DNA of 64,000 bases from Marinobacter litoralis (lineage in GTDB: Bacteria; Pseudomonadota; Gammaproteobacteria; Pseudomonadales; Oleiphilaceae). Both the position numbers and the translations under genes were made by a program. Each line of letters begins with the position of its first letter. Positions within the stretch are counted from its first letter, which is position 1. The DNA is taken from assembly GCF_003336705.1 (NCBI RefSeq), contig NZ_QMDL01000002.1:839370-903369 (forward strand). Direction: 5' to 3'. Positions 24,727 to 32,872 of this stretch are shown piece after piece. The notes below the pieces were generated by a model, which saw only the letters and a list, made by a program, of their open reading frames with translations, was not told the origin of the DNA and searched no databases.

Positions 24727-25665
24727 TTAGAACTTCACACGCATACCGGCGAGGAAGCCCATGTCAGTGTCGTCTTCATCGGTGTCAGCGATTTCAGCAA
24801 ACACGCTGACGTTCTTGGCAGCCGGGAACTTGTAGGTCACGTTCGCGTACCAAGCCGTCACGTCGTCACTGTTGTCTTCTTCCTGGTTCTGCATGCCAAG
24901 CGCAACCGCAGTGGTGCTAGTCACGTCGATGGTGGCCGCAATGTTGTACAACGTCGTCTCAAGATCCGTCTCGCTGTCATCAGTGACGCTGTAGTCAGCG
25001 GCCAGACCAAACAGACCGAAGTCGTAACCGGCACTCAGGCCCCAAGTGTCTTTATCATCCATGCCAATGGGAGTGTTACGCTGGTAGGCAGCAGCTAATT
25101 CCAAGCCAGCAATTTCGGTAGAGGCAAACAAATCGAAGAACTCACCGGTAATACCGCCTTTGTCCTCAGCCTCCAGTTCGTAGGAAGCAACCAGGTAAAC
25201 ATTGTCCAGCTCTACATCAACGCGGAACGTATCGTCACCATCCGTTATAACTGCGTCAAACTGATCTTCGTCCAGTGGTGATTCATAAGCTTCTTCGATG
25301 CCGAACTCGTCAGAGGCAAAGTTTTGCTTACCCATGGAGAACGAAGTTACGCCATACTGAATACCAACGTAAGCTTCTTCAATTGGCTCATCGACGTCTT
25401 TGCCGTTGGCATGGTCTTTAAAGTCAAAATCCAGACGACCAAAGGCTTTCATATCGTTACCCAGGTCATAGCTAACGTAGTTTTTTAGCTCCAGGTCATC
25501 GAAATCTACATATTCATTGGTGTCATCACCGATCTTCTTGCGCAACTGAACCTGGAAATCACCGTTCAGCTTGTAAGTAAAACCATCTTTCTCATAAACA
25601 GTCGCCGCATTAACAGAACCTGCAGCAACAGTAGACACAGCAACAGCCAGAAGAAGCTTCTTCAT
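24727..25665 (-). CDS. General porin, 16-strand type
   Basis: 312 residues with signal peptide MKKLLLAVAVSTVAAGSVNA. The mature protein is highly acidic and built of alternating amphipathic strands (YKLNGDFQVQLRKKIGDD, MKAFGRLDFDFKDHANGK, EEAYVGIQYGVTSFSMGKQN). It ends in RVKF, the terminal Phe that directs assembly by the BAM complex. Many Asp and Glu residues are typical of porins from salt-water bacteria. ATGGAGT precedes the start by eight bases. The upstream neighbour on the same strand encodes a YccT-like protein 35 bases away, but a separate porin promoter is likely. Selectivity is not deducible. Confidence 0.9.
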   Translation of the reverse strand: MKKLLLAVAVSTVAAGSVNAATVYEKDGFTYKLNGDFQVQLRKKIGDDTNEYVDFDDLELKNYVSYDLGNDMKAFGRLDFDFKDHANGKDVDEPIEEAYVGIQYGVTSFSMGKQNFASDEFGIEEAYESPLDEDQFDAVITDGDDTFRVDVELDNVYLVASYELEAEDKGGITGEFFDLFASTEIAGLELAAAYQRNTPIGMDDKDTWGLSAGYDFGLFGLAADYSVTDDSETDLETTLYNIAATIDVTSTTAVALGMQNQEEDNSDDVTAWYANVTYKFPAAKNVSVFAEIADTDEDDTDMGFLAGMRVKF

Positions 25666-25700
25666 TTTTTATAACTCCATTTTCATTTTTGGTTTGGTGT

Positions 25701-26369
25701 TTATCGGTTGCCGGATTCGACCCAGCTATCCCACTCTTTTCGAGTCTGTTCGTCGGCTTTCAGATACCAGTAGCGCAGCATCCTGCTGACCATTTCCTGA
25801 TCCGCATCGGCGTGCGGATCCCGCAACAATCCTTCCTGGCTTATTTGCAGTTCCGCACCGGCGGTTCGTGCTCCCACAGCTACTGCCGCAACAGCGCCCG
25901 ACCGGTTGTACGCGGCCAGCTCTCGTGGATAGTCCCGCACCAGCTGAAAGCCCTCTTTCTCGAGCACATCGGTCGTGAACGCTACCGCTCGGCCCTGATC
26001 ATCCGTCAGCTGCCAATTGCCCTGCAGATTGAAACTCTCCATGCCATTGCGGGTATCGATTTCCGGAGCACTCAGCCTCAGTCCGGCATCCTCAGCGCGG
26101 AAGCGGATAACAAAGGCATCACTGGTTTCCAGAATTTCCTCCCGGCCGACTTCGGTGGCGCACTCCACCACCAACTGTTGAGTGCCGTCAGCCAACGTGA
26201 GGGTCTGGCCGGAGGACGCGGTCTGTTCACTGCTCTGCACTGCCTGCACGTTTACACAAGGCCCAAGCGTCAGCTGTACCTCAGCCAGAGCTGGCAATGG
26301 CAGCAGAGCAATCATCAAATGGGTAATACGGGTATATCTCGTCACGCTCTGAATCCAATGAGTGGTCAC
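25701..26369 (-). CDS. DUF2057 (YccT-like) secreted protein
   Basis: 222 residues. The N-terminal signal peptide ends LPLPALA near residue 29. Two beta-rich halves follow, VQLTLGPCVNVQAVQ and DGTQQLVVECATEVGREEIL, and the C-terminus MLRYWYLKADEQTRKEW is the most conserved part of the DUF2057 family. E. coli YccT is linked to modulation of curli production; whether that holds here is unknown, though this window also encodes a candidate fibre locus 16 kb away. A GTG at 26369 gives a full signal peptide. A second GTG at 26345 has a better-placed GGA, so the start is uncertain. Confidence 0.75.
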   Translation of the reverse strand: MTTHWIQSVTRYTRITHLMIALLPLPALAEVQLTLGPCVNVQAVQSSEQTASSGQTLTLADGTQQLVVECATEVGREEILETSDAFVIRFRAEDAGLRLSAPEIDTRNGMESFNLQGNWQLTDDQGRAVAFTTDVLEKEGFQLVRDYPRELAAYNRSGAVAAVAVGARTAGAELQISQEGLLRDPHADADQEMVSRMLRYWYLKADEQTRKEWDSWVESGNR

Positions 26370-26534
26370 CGGTAACGGTGTTGAATCAACTGGAATGACA
26401 CTATGGAGGGGGGGTATGACAGCGCTATTACAACGCGTTATGGACAGGCCGTTTTTATTACCCGGTACCTAGAAAGAATAAAACCGCACTCTAAGGCGCG
26501 GTTTATTGGACGTTAAAATGATAAGTGCTCAGAT

Positions 26535-26565
26535 AAAAAAATGGCGGCTCCAAGAGCCGCCATTT
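26535..26565 (-). terminator. Rho-independent terminator of dps
   Basis: AAATGGCGGCTC and GAGCCGCCATTT with a 3-base loop are followed on the minus strand by a T run (positions 26540-26535). It sits 23 bases after the dps stop. Confidence 0.92.
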
Positions 26566-26588
26566 GAGATGCCGTTGCCTATACGGGT

Positions 26589-27062
26589 TTAGTGACCCAG
26601 GTAGCTCCGGTACATCCAGACTGTTTTTTCCTGCTCTGAGATGTAATCGCTCATCAGTGCAGATGTACCTTCGTCGTCAGATTCACCGGCAAGGCTGAGG
26701 ATTTCACGCTGCTTTGAAATCAGCTTGCTGAAGCTATCCACGATGTTCGTAGCGGCTTCTTTGCCATCCGAAACGTTCTTACGTTCAACCACTTCTGATT
26801 GCTCAATGTATGTGCTGTAAGCGTGAGCCGGAACGTGCCCCAGAGTCAGAACGCGTTCAGCAATCTCGTCAATTTTGAGCAGCAGGTCGTCGTACAGTTC
26901 TTCGAACTTCGCGTGCAATTCGAAGAAGTTCTCGCCCTTGATGTTCCAGTGGTAACCGCGAACGTTCATGTAAAAAATCTGGTAGTTCGCGAGAAGCCCG
27001 TTCAGAGAATCCGCCAGCTTCTGAGTTTGTGCAGTATCAAGACCGATAAAATTCTTACCCAT
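26589..27062 (-). CDS. dps: Dps-family DNA-binding ferritin
   Basis: 157 residues forming the four-helix ferritin-like subunit. The inter-subunit ferroxidase ligands are visible: His in RGYHWNIKGENFFELHAKFE and acidic residues in LYDDLLLKIDEIAERVL. Dps assembles as a dodecamer that oxidises and stores iron with hydrogen peroxide and may coat DNA in stationary phase. The N-terminus (MGKNFIGLDTAQTQKLAD) is short with few lysines, so DNA binding may be weak, as in the Dps-like peroxide-resistance proteins. The gene is monocistronic with its own terminator. Upstream, AT-rich DNA could hold an OxyR or RpoS promoter, but no site is certain. Confidence 0.95.
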   Translation of the reverse strand: MGKNFIGLDTAQTQKLADSLNGLLANYQIFYMNVRGYHWNIKGENFFELHAKFEELYDDLLLKIDEIAERVLTLGHVPAHAYSTYIEQSEVVERKNVSDGKEAATNIVDSFSKLISKQREILSLAGESDDEGTSALMSDYISEQEKTVWMYRSYLGH

Positions 27063-27286
27063 GATGAACCTCCTGGTTTTATTTTGGGCTTGGGATAGTT
27101 AAGACAATAAGCCCATCCGTTTACGCATTGAAGTTTAGTTCTCTAATCGCATCGATAGCATTTAATTATGCCCTCTACAGGCTAGCTATAGAGCAACGCT
27201 ATCAGCTTCGCCAACACATTCTATTTGCGATAAATTCTCATTTACTCTGTAATGGCTTTATCAATTTCATCCTCGCGGAGAATGTC
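27063..27286. other. AT-rich divergent gap upstream of dps
   Basis: About 220 bases lie between dps and the DUF2061 gene. The DNA is clearly more AT-rich than its surroundings, and short open frames in it lack ribosome sites. It probably holds both promoters. Nothing else is seen. Confidence 0.5.
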
Positions 27287-27562
27287 ATGAGCGCTTTAAA
27301 GCACTATGTTCACAATCACGGCCAAAGTGTCGATCCATCGCTGCTGAAAACCATCACCTTTGCGATCACTCACTTTACCGTCGCCTTCTCCGTCGCTTAC
27401 CTGTTAACCGGCGACCTGTTGATCGGCGGATTGATTGCCATGGTGGAGCCAGCCATCAACACGGTTGCTTACTTCTTCCATGAAAAGATGTGGGCACGCC
27501 ACACCGGGAATTCAACCACGTCATCTAAAAGTCGCTTTCAGCCCACCCCACAACACGGTTGA
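27287..27562 (+). CDS. DUF2061 small membrane protein
   Basis: 91 residues. LKTITFAITHFTVAFSVAYL and LIGGLIAMVEPAINTVAYFF are the two membrane helices, and VEPAINTVAYFFHEKMW is the DUF2061 signature. GGAG six bases before the ATG at 27287 fixes the start; the frame is open to 27128 but that part lacks a start signal. The role of this inner-membrane family is unknown. It is convergent with the dihydrolipoyl-dehydrogenase-like gene. Confidence 0.85.
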   Translation: MSALKHYVHNHGQSVDPSLLKTITFAITHFTVAFSVAYLLTGDLLIGGLIAMVEPAINTVAYFFHEKMWARHTGNSTTSSKSRFQPTPQHG

Positions 27563-27581
27563 CCCCGCCGCCAACCCCGGG

Positions 27582-29021
27582 CTAACTGCCCGGGCCACAG
27601 TCCATGCACTCATCCACCGCTTGCGGACCTTCCTCGAGGCTGTAATGAAGATCTTTCAACGCTGTTCTCAAGCCTTCTTCAATCACCGGGTGGTAGAAAG
27701 GCATGGCCAGCATCTCGCTAACCGTCATGCGTTTTTGCACACACCACGCCAGTAAGTGCGCAATGTGCTCTGCTGCCGGGCCGAACATCTCGGCACCGAG
27801 AAACAAGCCGCTGCCGTGTTCGCCATACAGCCGCAACAAACCGCGATTTTTACCGATCACCTTGCTGCGGCCCTGGTTCTCGAAACTGACTTCACCAACC
27901 GCAAATCCGCCCGGGCACTTTTTGTCTGCATCCTGGTAGCTCAAGCCAACGGAGGCAATCTGAGGATCCGTAAACACCACCCCCATCGAGGCTTTTCGCG
28001 TTACTGCTCGAACGTCTGGCCAGCCGCCTGCGTTATCGCCCGCAATGCGGCCTTCATCAGCCGCCTCGTGCAAAAGAGGTCGTTCGTTGTTGACGTCTCC
28101 AACCAAAAAGATATGGCTATCACCGCAACGTAAGGTGTTGGGGTCAACGTCTGGCATACCGCGGTCATCCAGGTCGATACCCGCATTCTGAATATCGAGG
28201 TTATCGATATTCGGCCGTCGCCCAGTCGCAGCCAGCAGATACTCAAACGACTCCTTATGCTCTTTACCGCCCTCTACCCATGTAATCTTCACGCCCTCTT
28301 CTGTGCGCTCGATTCGCTTGGTATCAGCTTTCGCGCTCACAGGGAACTCGTCACCGAAGGTTTTCAGAGCGTAGTCTCGGATTTTTTCATCGCGGATGCC
28401 GCCAATGCCGCCTCGCACGCCAAACAAACGAACGCGAACGCCTAGCCGGCTTAACGCCTGCCCCAACTCCAGTCCGATAATACCGGGGCCAAACACTGCA
28501 ACCGATTCCGGCAAATCGTCCCAGCTGAAAATGTCGTCGTTCACCACCAAGCGATCTTTCGCATCGGTAAACATGCCGGGGACATTCGGCCGTGACCCCG
28601 TGGCAATTACAATTCGATCAGCGACCACCTCGGTGTGTTCACCCACAATCAAACGGTGCGGGCCCGCAAAACGCGCGTGCCCCATCAGCCGCTGTTCCTC
28701 CGGTTGGTTCTCCATGGACCGGACCACCGATTGCACAAACCGGTCACGCTCGTTGCGCACTCGCGCCATCACTTGCCGGCCATCAATTTTGATATCACCA
28801 ACCTGCACACCAAACAAACCAGCCTGGCTGGCGTTATGCGCACTCTCGGCAGCAGCAATCAGCAACTTGCTGGGCATGCAGCCCACACGAGCACAGGTGG
28901 TGCCGTATTGCTTGCCTTCGATCAACAACACCTTGTCGGTTTTCTTACGTGCCCGCTGGTAAGCCACCATGCCCGCGGTGCCGGCACCAATTATGGCGAC
29001 ATCTACTTGACGCTTTTCCAT
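27582..29021 (-). CDS. Dihydrolipoyl dehydrogenase-like flavin disulfide reductase
   Basis: 479 residues, class I pyridine nucleotide-disulfide oxidoreductase. FAD motif AIIGAGTAGMVAYQRAR (about 8-24), redox-active disulfide GTTCARVGCMPSK (Cys43 and Cys48), NAD-binding VAVFGPGIIGLELGQALSRL, second FAD motif IFLVGDVN, and C-terminal dimer base with His and Glu in MPFYHPVIEEG. It is a standalone copy, not next to pyruvate or oxoglutarate dehydrogenase genes, so it may be an auxiliary Lpd or an NADH-dependent reductase of another disulfide. The last residues, VDECMDCGPGS, form an extra cysteine pair not typical of Lpd. A LysE gene is divergent from it. Confidence 0.88.
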   Translation of the reverse strand: MEKRQVDVAIIGAGTAGMVAYQRARKKTDKVLLIEGKQYGTTCARVGCMPSKLLIAAAESAHNASQAGLFGVQVGDIKIDGRQVMARVRNERDRFVQSVVRSMENQPEEQRLMGHARFAGPHRLIVGEHTEVVADRIVIATGSRPNVPGMFTDAKDRLVVNDDIFSWDDLPESVAVFGPGIIGLELGQALSRLGVRVRLFGVRGGIGGIRDEKIRDYALKTFGDEFPVSAKADTKRIERTEEGVKITWVEGGKEHKESFEYLLAATGRRPNIDNLDIQNAGIDLDDRGMPDVDPNTLRCGDSHIFLVGDVNNERPLLHEAADEGRIAGDNAGGWPDVRAVTRKASMGVVFTDPQIASVGLSYQDADKKCPGGFAVGEVSFENQGRSKVIGKNRGLLRLYGEHGSGLFLGAEMFGPAAEHIAHLLAWCVQKRMTVSEMLAMPFYHPVIEEGLRTALKDLHYSLEEGPQAVDECMDCGPGS

Positions 29022-29157
29022 CAGGCCTCCTCATACAACATTTCGCTGACTTTTCTATAACTTACGCTTCGAGTATAGAAGCATATTGACTCATGACAGG
29101 TGAAAACGATAAAAAATCCGCCTATGCTTTCGGCTTTCACTAAGATGGGGACAACAG

Positions 29158-29829
29158 GTGCAGAACTACTGGCTGGAATTTCTTACCGTGGCGTTGATTC
29201 ACCTGTTGGCCGTGGCCAGCCCCGGGCCAGACTTCGCGGTGATGCTGCGCCAGGCCATCACCCAATCACGCCGGAATGCGCTGCTCAGTGCCGTCGGGAT
29301 CGGGCTAGGCATTTTGCTGCACGTTGGCTATTCGTTGCTGGGCATCGGGCTGATCATTCAGCAATCGGTGATGCTGTTTACCGTGCTGAAGATTGTGGGT
29401 GCGCTGTATTTGTTGTGGATCGCCTGGCATTGCCTGCGCGCCAAGCCCGGCGGTGTTCATGTGGAAACGAAAAATGGCAAGGTTCAAACCGGCTGGGCTG
29501 CGTTCCGTCTCGGCTTTCTAACCAATGTGCTTAACCCGAAAGCGACTCTGTTTTTCGTGTCCTTGTTTTCCGTGGTCATCAACCCGGACACACCCGTGTT
29601 GCTTCAGGCCGGCTATGGCCTCTATATGGCGGTGGCCACCGGCTTGTGGTTTACCTTGGTGGCGCTGTTCTTTACCCACCCCCGTGTCCGCCGGGGTTTC
29701 AACCGGTTCGGACACTGGCTGGACAGGGTCATGGGCGGCATTCTGGTGCTGCTGGCCGGGCAGCTCCTGTTCTCTACAGTGAGCGGATCAGAGCCTCTGT
29801 CTGCTCCCAGCCCAGGCACGGGTCAGTAA
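29158..29829 (+). CDS. LysE/RhtB-family amino acid exporter
   Basis: 223 residues with six predicted helices. The N-terminus LAVASPGPDFAVMLRQAITQ has the family's conserved Pro-Gly-Pro, and KIVGALYLLWIAWHCLRAKP and LTNVLNPKATLFFVSLFSVV are further signatures. It exports amino acids such as homoserine, threonine or lysine; substrate unclear. The start is GTG at 29158. The last 56 bases overlap the 3' end of the convergent DAHP synthase gene, and both frames look intact. Confidence 0.88.
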   Translation: MQNYWLEFLTVALIHLLAVASPGPDFAVMLRQAITQSRRNALLSAVGIGLGILLHVGYSLLGIGLIIQQSVMLFTVLKIVGALYLLWIAWHCLRAKPGGVHVETKNGKVQTGWAAFRLGFLTNVLNPKATLFFVSLFSVVINPDTPVLLQAGYGLYMAVATGLWFTLVALFFTHPRVRRGFNRFGHWLDRVMGGILVLLAGQLLFSTVSGSEPLSAPSPGTGQ

Positions 29830-30826
29830 TCGAGCACCCGTAAATCAGGTCTTCGCCGTCATCCTGGCGGCCGAAGGCCAGGAAGCTTTCCAGCATCAAC
29901 CCTTTGATGTGGGCGTTGCCGTTGCGCTTCTGAGCCATCACCTCATGGGCAATCTCTACTTGCCGTTCCGCCTGTTTGCAGGCGTTATCGTGGCTGCAAT
30001 CCACCATCACGGACGCTGACACACCGGCGCTTTGCAATTCCTTCACCGCCCGGGCAATGCTTGTCTCATCGTAATTGGTCACGCCTCGGCCGCCGCGCAG
30101 AACCAGATGGGTATCCGGGTTTCCAGCGGTGGTAATCATCGCCGGTGCTCCCGAGTGGGAAATACCCATATGATGATGGCTGTGCGCCGCAGATTTCATG
30201 GCATTGATCGCCACGGCCACGCCACCGTCGGTACCGTTCTTGAAGCCGGTCGGCATTGGCAAGCCGCTGACCAGTTCACGGTGAATCTGGGATTCTGTGG
30301 TGCGAGCACCGATGGCCGTCCAGCTCACCAAGTCACCCAGATAATCCATCATGAACGGGCTCAACGCCTCGGTCGCCAGCGGCAAACCCAACTCAGACAG
30401 AGCCAACAGCAATTTACGGGAACGAACCAACCCCTGATTCAGATCACCCGCACCGGTGCGAGCCGGGTCGTACAACAGCCCTTTCCAACCCACCGTGGTG
30501 CGAGGTTTTTCGAGGTACGCGCGCATCACAATCAGGAACCGGTCACTGACCTCATCCGCGAGCGCTTTCAGCTTGGTGCCGTAATCCAACGCCGCCTGTT
30601 CATCGTGAATCGAGCAAGGCCCGATAACGATCAGCGTGCGCGGGTCTTCACCCTTCAGCACATTGCGAATCTGCTCTCGGTAGCCGGCAATGGCCCGGGT
30701 CAGCGGCTCACCGGCAGGAAACTGTTGGCGCAGCTCATTGGCGGTCGGCAGCTTCGCTTCCTGGCGAGGCTGGCAAGTGGTCGACGATACTGTGTCCAAC
30801 GTTTCAGTTTTCAGAGGCATGTTCAT
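29774..30826 (-). CDS. 3-deoxy-7-phosphoheptulonate (DAHP) synthase, class I
   Basis: 350 residues, AroF/G/H type. It condenses phosphoenolpyruvate and erythrose 4-phosphate, the first step of aromatic amino acid synthesis. Motifs: LIVIGPCSIHDEQAALDYG, MRAYLEKPRTTVGWKGLLYD, GARTTESQIHRELVSGLPMP, VMVDCSHDNACK. Which aromatic acid inhibits it cannot be told from sequence here, so no symbol is given. GGGA eight bases upstream supports the first ATG. A leader peptide very rich in aromatic codons and a terminator lie between its promoter and start (separate entries), implying transcription attenuation. It overlaps the convergent LysE gene by 56 bases. Confidence 0.95.
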   Translation of the reverse strand: MNMPLKTETLDTVSSTTCQPRQEAKLPTANELRQQFPAGEPLTRAIAGYREQIRNVLKGEDPRTLIVIGPCSIHDEQAALDYGTKLKALADEVSDRFLIVMRAYLEKPRTTVGWKGLLYDPARTGAGDLNQGLVRSRKLLLALSELGLPLATEALSPFMMDYLGDLVSWTAIGARTTESQIHRELVSGLPMPTGFKNGTDGGVAVAINAMKSAAHSHHHMGISHSGAPAMITTAGNPDTHLVLRGGRGVTNYDETSIARAVKELQSAGVSASVMVDCSHDNACKQAERQVEIAHEVMAQKRNGNAHIKGLMLESFLAFGRQDDGEDLIYGCSITDPCLGWEQTEALIRSL

Positions 30827-30858
30827 ATCCGTGTTCCCGTTTTCCCTAAGTCAGAATC

Positions 30859-30895
30859 AAAAAAGCCCCGGCTGGGCTACCAGTCGGGGCTTTTT
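30859..30895 (-). terminator. Attenuator terminator in the DAHP synthase leader
   Basis: AAAAAGCCCCG and CGGGGCTTTTT, with an inner CTGG/CCAG pairing, form a strong hairpin followed on the minus strand by six T residues. It lies upstream of, not after, the DAHP synthase gene. In the leader, GGCTGCC (30911-30905) can pair either with GGCAGCC (30932-30926) or with GGTAGCC (30881-30875) inside this hairpin, which gives a competing structure. Confidence 0.85.
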
Positions 30896-30961
30896 GAGTC
30901 CGGTGGCAGCCTGGGTTGTTTGCCGGGCTGCCTTCCTCGCTAAATTCGGTCGATGAAGATC

Positions 30962-31021
30962 TTATGGGCGGCCCGAGCTCTGGCTAAAATAAAAGCCATA
31001 ACCACACCACCAAAAATACAC
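30962..31021 (-). CDS. Aromatic-rich leader peptide, 19 residues
   Basis: Starting at a GTG, the frame reads M-Y-F-W-W-C-G-Y-G-F-Y-F-S-Q-S-S-G-R-P. Eight of the first eleven residues after the start are Tyr, Phe or Trp. GCAGG lies seven bases before the GTG. An in-frame ATG at 31099 would give 45 residues, but it falls at the predicted transcription start. The frame ends 67 bases before the terminator hairpin. The last codons (GGGCCGCC, 30974-30967) can pair with GGCAGCCC (30932-30925 region), so ribosome position would decide which hairpin forms. It is short enough to be missed by gene callers. Confidence 0.7.
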   Translation of the reverse strand: MYFWWCGYGFYFSQSSGRP

Positions 31022-31108
31022 AGCAGAACCTGCGGCCTTCAGGTTTTCACCGAAAGCTTTCAGAACATTCAATTGACAGGCTGCGTGTAGAGTCTTCATG
31101 CTTTTTAC

Positions 31109-31136
31109 TATATACCCACGGTTTTAGGGTTGGCAA
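31109..31136 (-). promoter_or_regulatory. Sigma-70-like promoter of the DAHP synthase leader
   Basis: TTGCCA, a 16-base spacer and TATATA (or an 18-base spacer to TATAGT) on the minus strand, just upstream of the leader frame. Transcription would begin near 31098-31103. Confidence 0.5.
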
Positions 31137-31194
31137 CCGGCAATTCTGATTAATTTTTCGCCTACTGCCGGCTGAACGGATACTGGAGGCCTGA

Positions 31195-31998
31195 ATGAAT
31201 ATCGTAAAACTGCGCCGGTTCGCCCGTTTTCCAGCACTCGGGATAGCCTGCCTGATGGTGCTGTCCGTATTTGCTGCCACGGTTCAGGCTGAACCCGAGG
31301 CCCGCATTTATCAGCTGAAGAACCGGACCGCTGACGATGTTTCCCAACAGATCCGCGCACTTTACCAACAGGCACCCGTTACCGTAACAGCCAGAGGCCT
31401 GCAATTGGTGGTACGGGGAGAACCGGCCCTGCTGGATGAAATCGGTACGCTGGTGAACACCATGGACGTACCACCGGTTCAAATGCGCATCAGCGTTCGC
31501 TACCGGCAGGACATCGGCGGCAAGCGATCAGGAGCAGGCGTCAGCATTTCCAACAACAAAGCAAACGCCAGTGTGCAAAGCCGCACCTACAGCACAAACA
31601 CCAACACGACACGCCAGCTGATTGTTCAGGACGGCCAGTCGGCGCACATCACCTCGGGTAATGTACGCAGCTTGCCATTCGCCGTTCAAGGTGGCCGTAA
31701 CCCTGCGGTGATTCTGGAAAAGGTCGAAACCCGAAGTGGCTTCGTGGTGTGCCCACAAGCCATATCGGATCAAGCCATAGAATTGAACATTGTTTCCTTC
31801 GAGGAAGATCCGGCCGCGCTAGAGGGCTATGAAACCGAAGCGCTGGTAACCATACGCCGGGTTCAACCCGGGCAGTGGGTTGAACTTGGCGGCACCCGCA
31901 CTGAGGCAACACACCAGCGAGAAGGCATTCTCTATCGCGCCAACGGCAAGCAAGCCGACAACCAATCCGTGGAAGTCAAAGTGGACGTTCTCCCCTGA
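31195..31998 (+). CDS. Secretin-like (NolW/N-domain) periplasmic protein
   Basis: 267 residues with signal peptide ending TVQA. Residues 35-105 match a secretin N-domain: RIYQLKNRTADDVSQQIRAL, then GLQLVVRGEPALLDEIGTLV. There is a short Asn/Ser-rich stretch and a beta-rich C-terminus (QPGQWVELGGTRTEATHQRE), but it is too short for the full outer-membrane secretin barrel. It stands alone, with no other type II, III or IV-pilus genes near it. It could be a minor periplasmic partner or a degenerate paralogue. GGAGG five bases before the ATG fixes the start. It is convergent with the DnaJ-anchored protein gene, one base from its stop. Confidence 0.75.
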   Translation: MNIVKLRRFARFPALGIACLMVLSVFAATVQAEPEARIYQLKNRTADDVSQQIRALYQQAPVTVTARGLQLVVRGEPALLDEIGTLVNTMDVPPVQMRISVRYRQDIGGKRSGAGVSISNNKANASVQSRTYSTNTNTTRQLIVQDGQSAHITSGNVRSLPFAVQGGRNPAVILEKVETRSGFVVCPQAISDQAIELNIVSFEEDPAALEGYETEALVTIRRVQPGQWVELGGTRTEATHQREGILYRANGKQADNQSVEVKVDVLP

Positions 31999-31999
31999 T

Positions 32000-32515
32000 T
32001 CAGGCGCTGCGCTTGCCTAATAGCAGATCACGAGCCTCATTCAGCTTGGCCGCCAGATAATCATTGCCGCCGCGATCCGGATGCAGTTTCTGCATGAGTT
32101 TCCGATGAGCTGTAACTATGTCATCCCGTGAACACCCCGGTTGCACACCCAGAATGTCGCAGGCCTCTTGTTCTGACATCGTTCCGGGGGCTGAAGCATT
32201 GTGGCCGGCCGACGCGCCATTCGGGCCATAGGCCCCATCGTTTTGGGCCCCCGACGAATCACCCATCATTTTTCGAAACAAGGGCGCATAACGGAGCAGT
32301 ACAGGCAGCTTACGTAATAAAGGAATGAGCGCAGCCACCGCCGCGGTCAAAACATGCACTCGCCCGGTCAGCACCATAAACAGCAGCATCGCGCCGCCCG
32401 CCACCAGCACAATTTTCCAAATGGCGGCTTTCTGCCCTTGCGGAGACAAAGCACCCCACTTTTTCAGCACCACAAAGACCGCAGCGGCCAGGGCCAGGCC
32501 CAATATCAGCTGCAT
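32000..32515 (-). CDS. Membrane-anchored DnaJ-domain protein
   Basis: 171 residues. Two N-terminal hydrophobic segments ([20 protein letters not shown] and [20 protein letters not shown]) anchor a C-terminal J domain, [20 protein letters not shown] with the essential HPD in [20 protein letters not shown]. The layout resembles Tim14/DjlC-like co-chaperones that recruit DnaK to the membrane. The linker ([20 protein letters not shown]) is flexible. It is divergent from the MexHI-like efflux operon. No client is evident. Confidence 0.88.
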   Translation of the reverse strand: MQLILGLALAAAVFVVLKKWGALSPQGQKAAIWKIVLVAGGAMLLFMVLTGRVHVLTAAVAALIPLLRKLPVLLRYAPLFRKMMGDSSGAQNDGAYGPNGASAGHNASAPGTMSEQEACDILGVQPGCSRDDIVTAHRKLMQKLHPDRGGNDYLAAKLNEARDLLLGKRSA

Positions 32516-32872
32516 GGTTTCATCCTCTCCTGTCCCGGCTCACGGATCATCGCATCACGGTTTGAGGGCCAATGTACTGCGTTCAGCCCCCTCACGCACG
32601 AATCAATTTTGTGCATCTGACACCAAAATAATCAAATAGGCCTAATATTATTGAATACGACCGTAATTACCCTTAAAAAAGGTCTTTTAATGCAACCAAG
32701 TTAATGACAAAACACTGTAGCTTTTGTAGCATGCTACCCGCTACGTTTGCTGGCCATTTGTGTCTATCTATAAGCAATCGTCATCAGTTCTTAACTCGCC
32801 ATAACAAGCTTTCGCTTTTCTTAGTATTGGCGACGGAATACGCATCAGGAAACCAGCCCCAGGAACTCATCT
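32516..32872. other. Divergent intergenic region, 357 bases
   Basis: It lies between the DnaJ-domain gene and the RND operon. It is AT-rich at 32600-32720 and carries a nested inverted repeat at 32717-32744. No gene is seen. Confidence 0.6.
32717..32744. promoter_or_regulatory. Nested GTAGC/GCTAC inverted repeats upstream of the RND operon
   Basis: A perfect 12-base palindrome GTAGCATGCTAC (32726-32737) is flanked by an outer GTAGC (32717) and GCTAC (32740-32744). It could be a dyad operator for an efflux regulator not encoded in the window. A near copy, TGTAGCATCCTACC, occurs at 37544-37557. Confidence 0.4.

Larger units (their letters stand above)
30827..31194. other. Leader and promoter region of DAHP synthase, 368 bases
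   Basis: This gap contains the promoter, leader peptide and attenuator of the leftward DAHP synthase gene and, on the other strand, TTGACA at 31074-31079 before the secretin-like gene. Its minus-strand leader order is promoter, aromatic-rich small frame, hairpin, terminator, start codon. Confidence 0.75.

Noticed and set aside
30899..30985. Alternative leader frame MAFILARARAAHKIFIDRI upstream of DAHP synthase
   Set aside because: It overlaps the aromatic-rich frame, has only two Phe and no aromatic clustering, so it is not the regulatory peptide.
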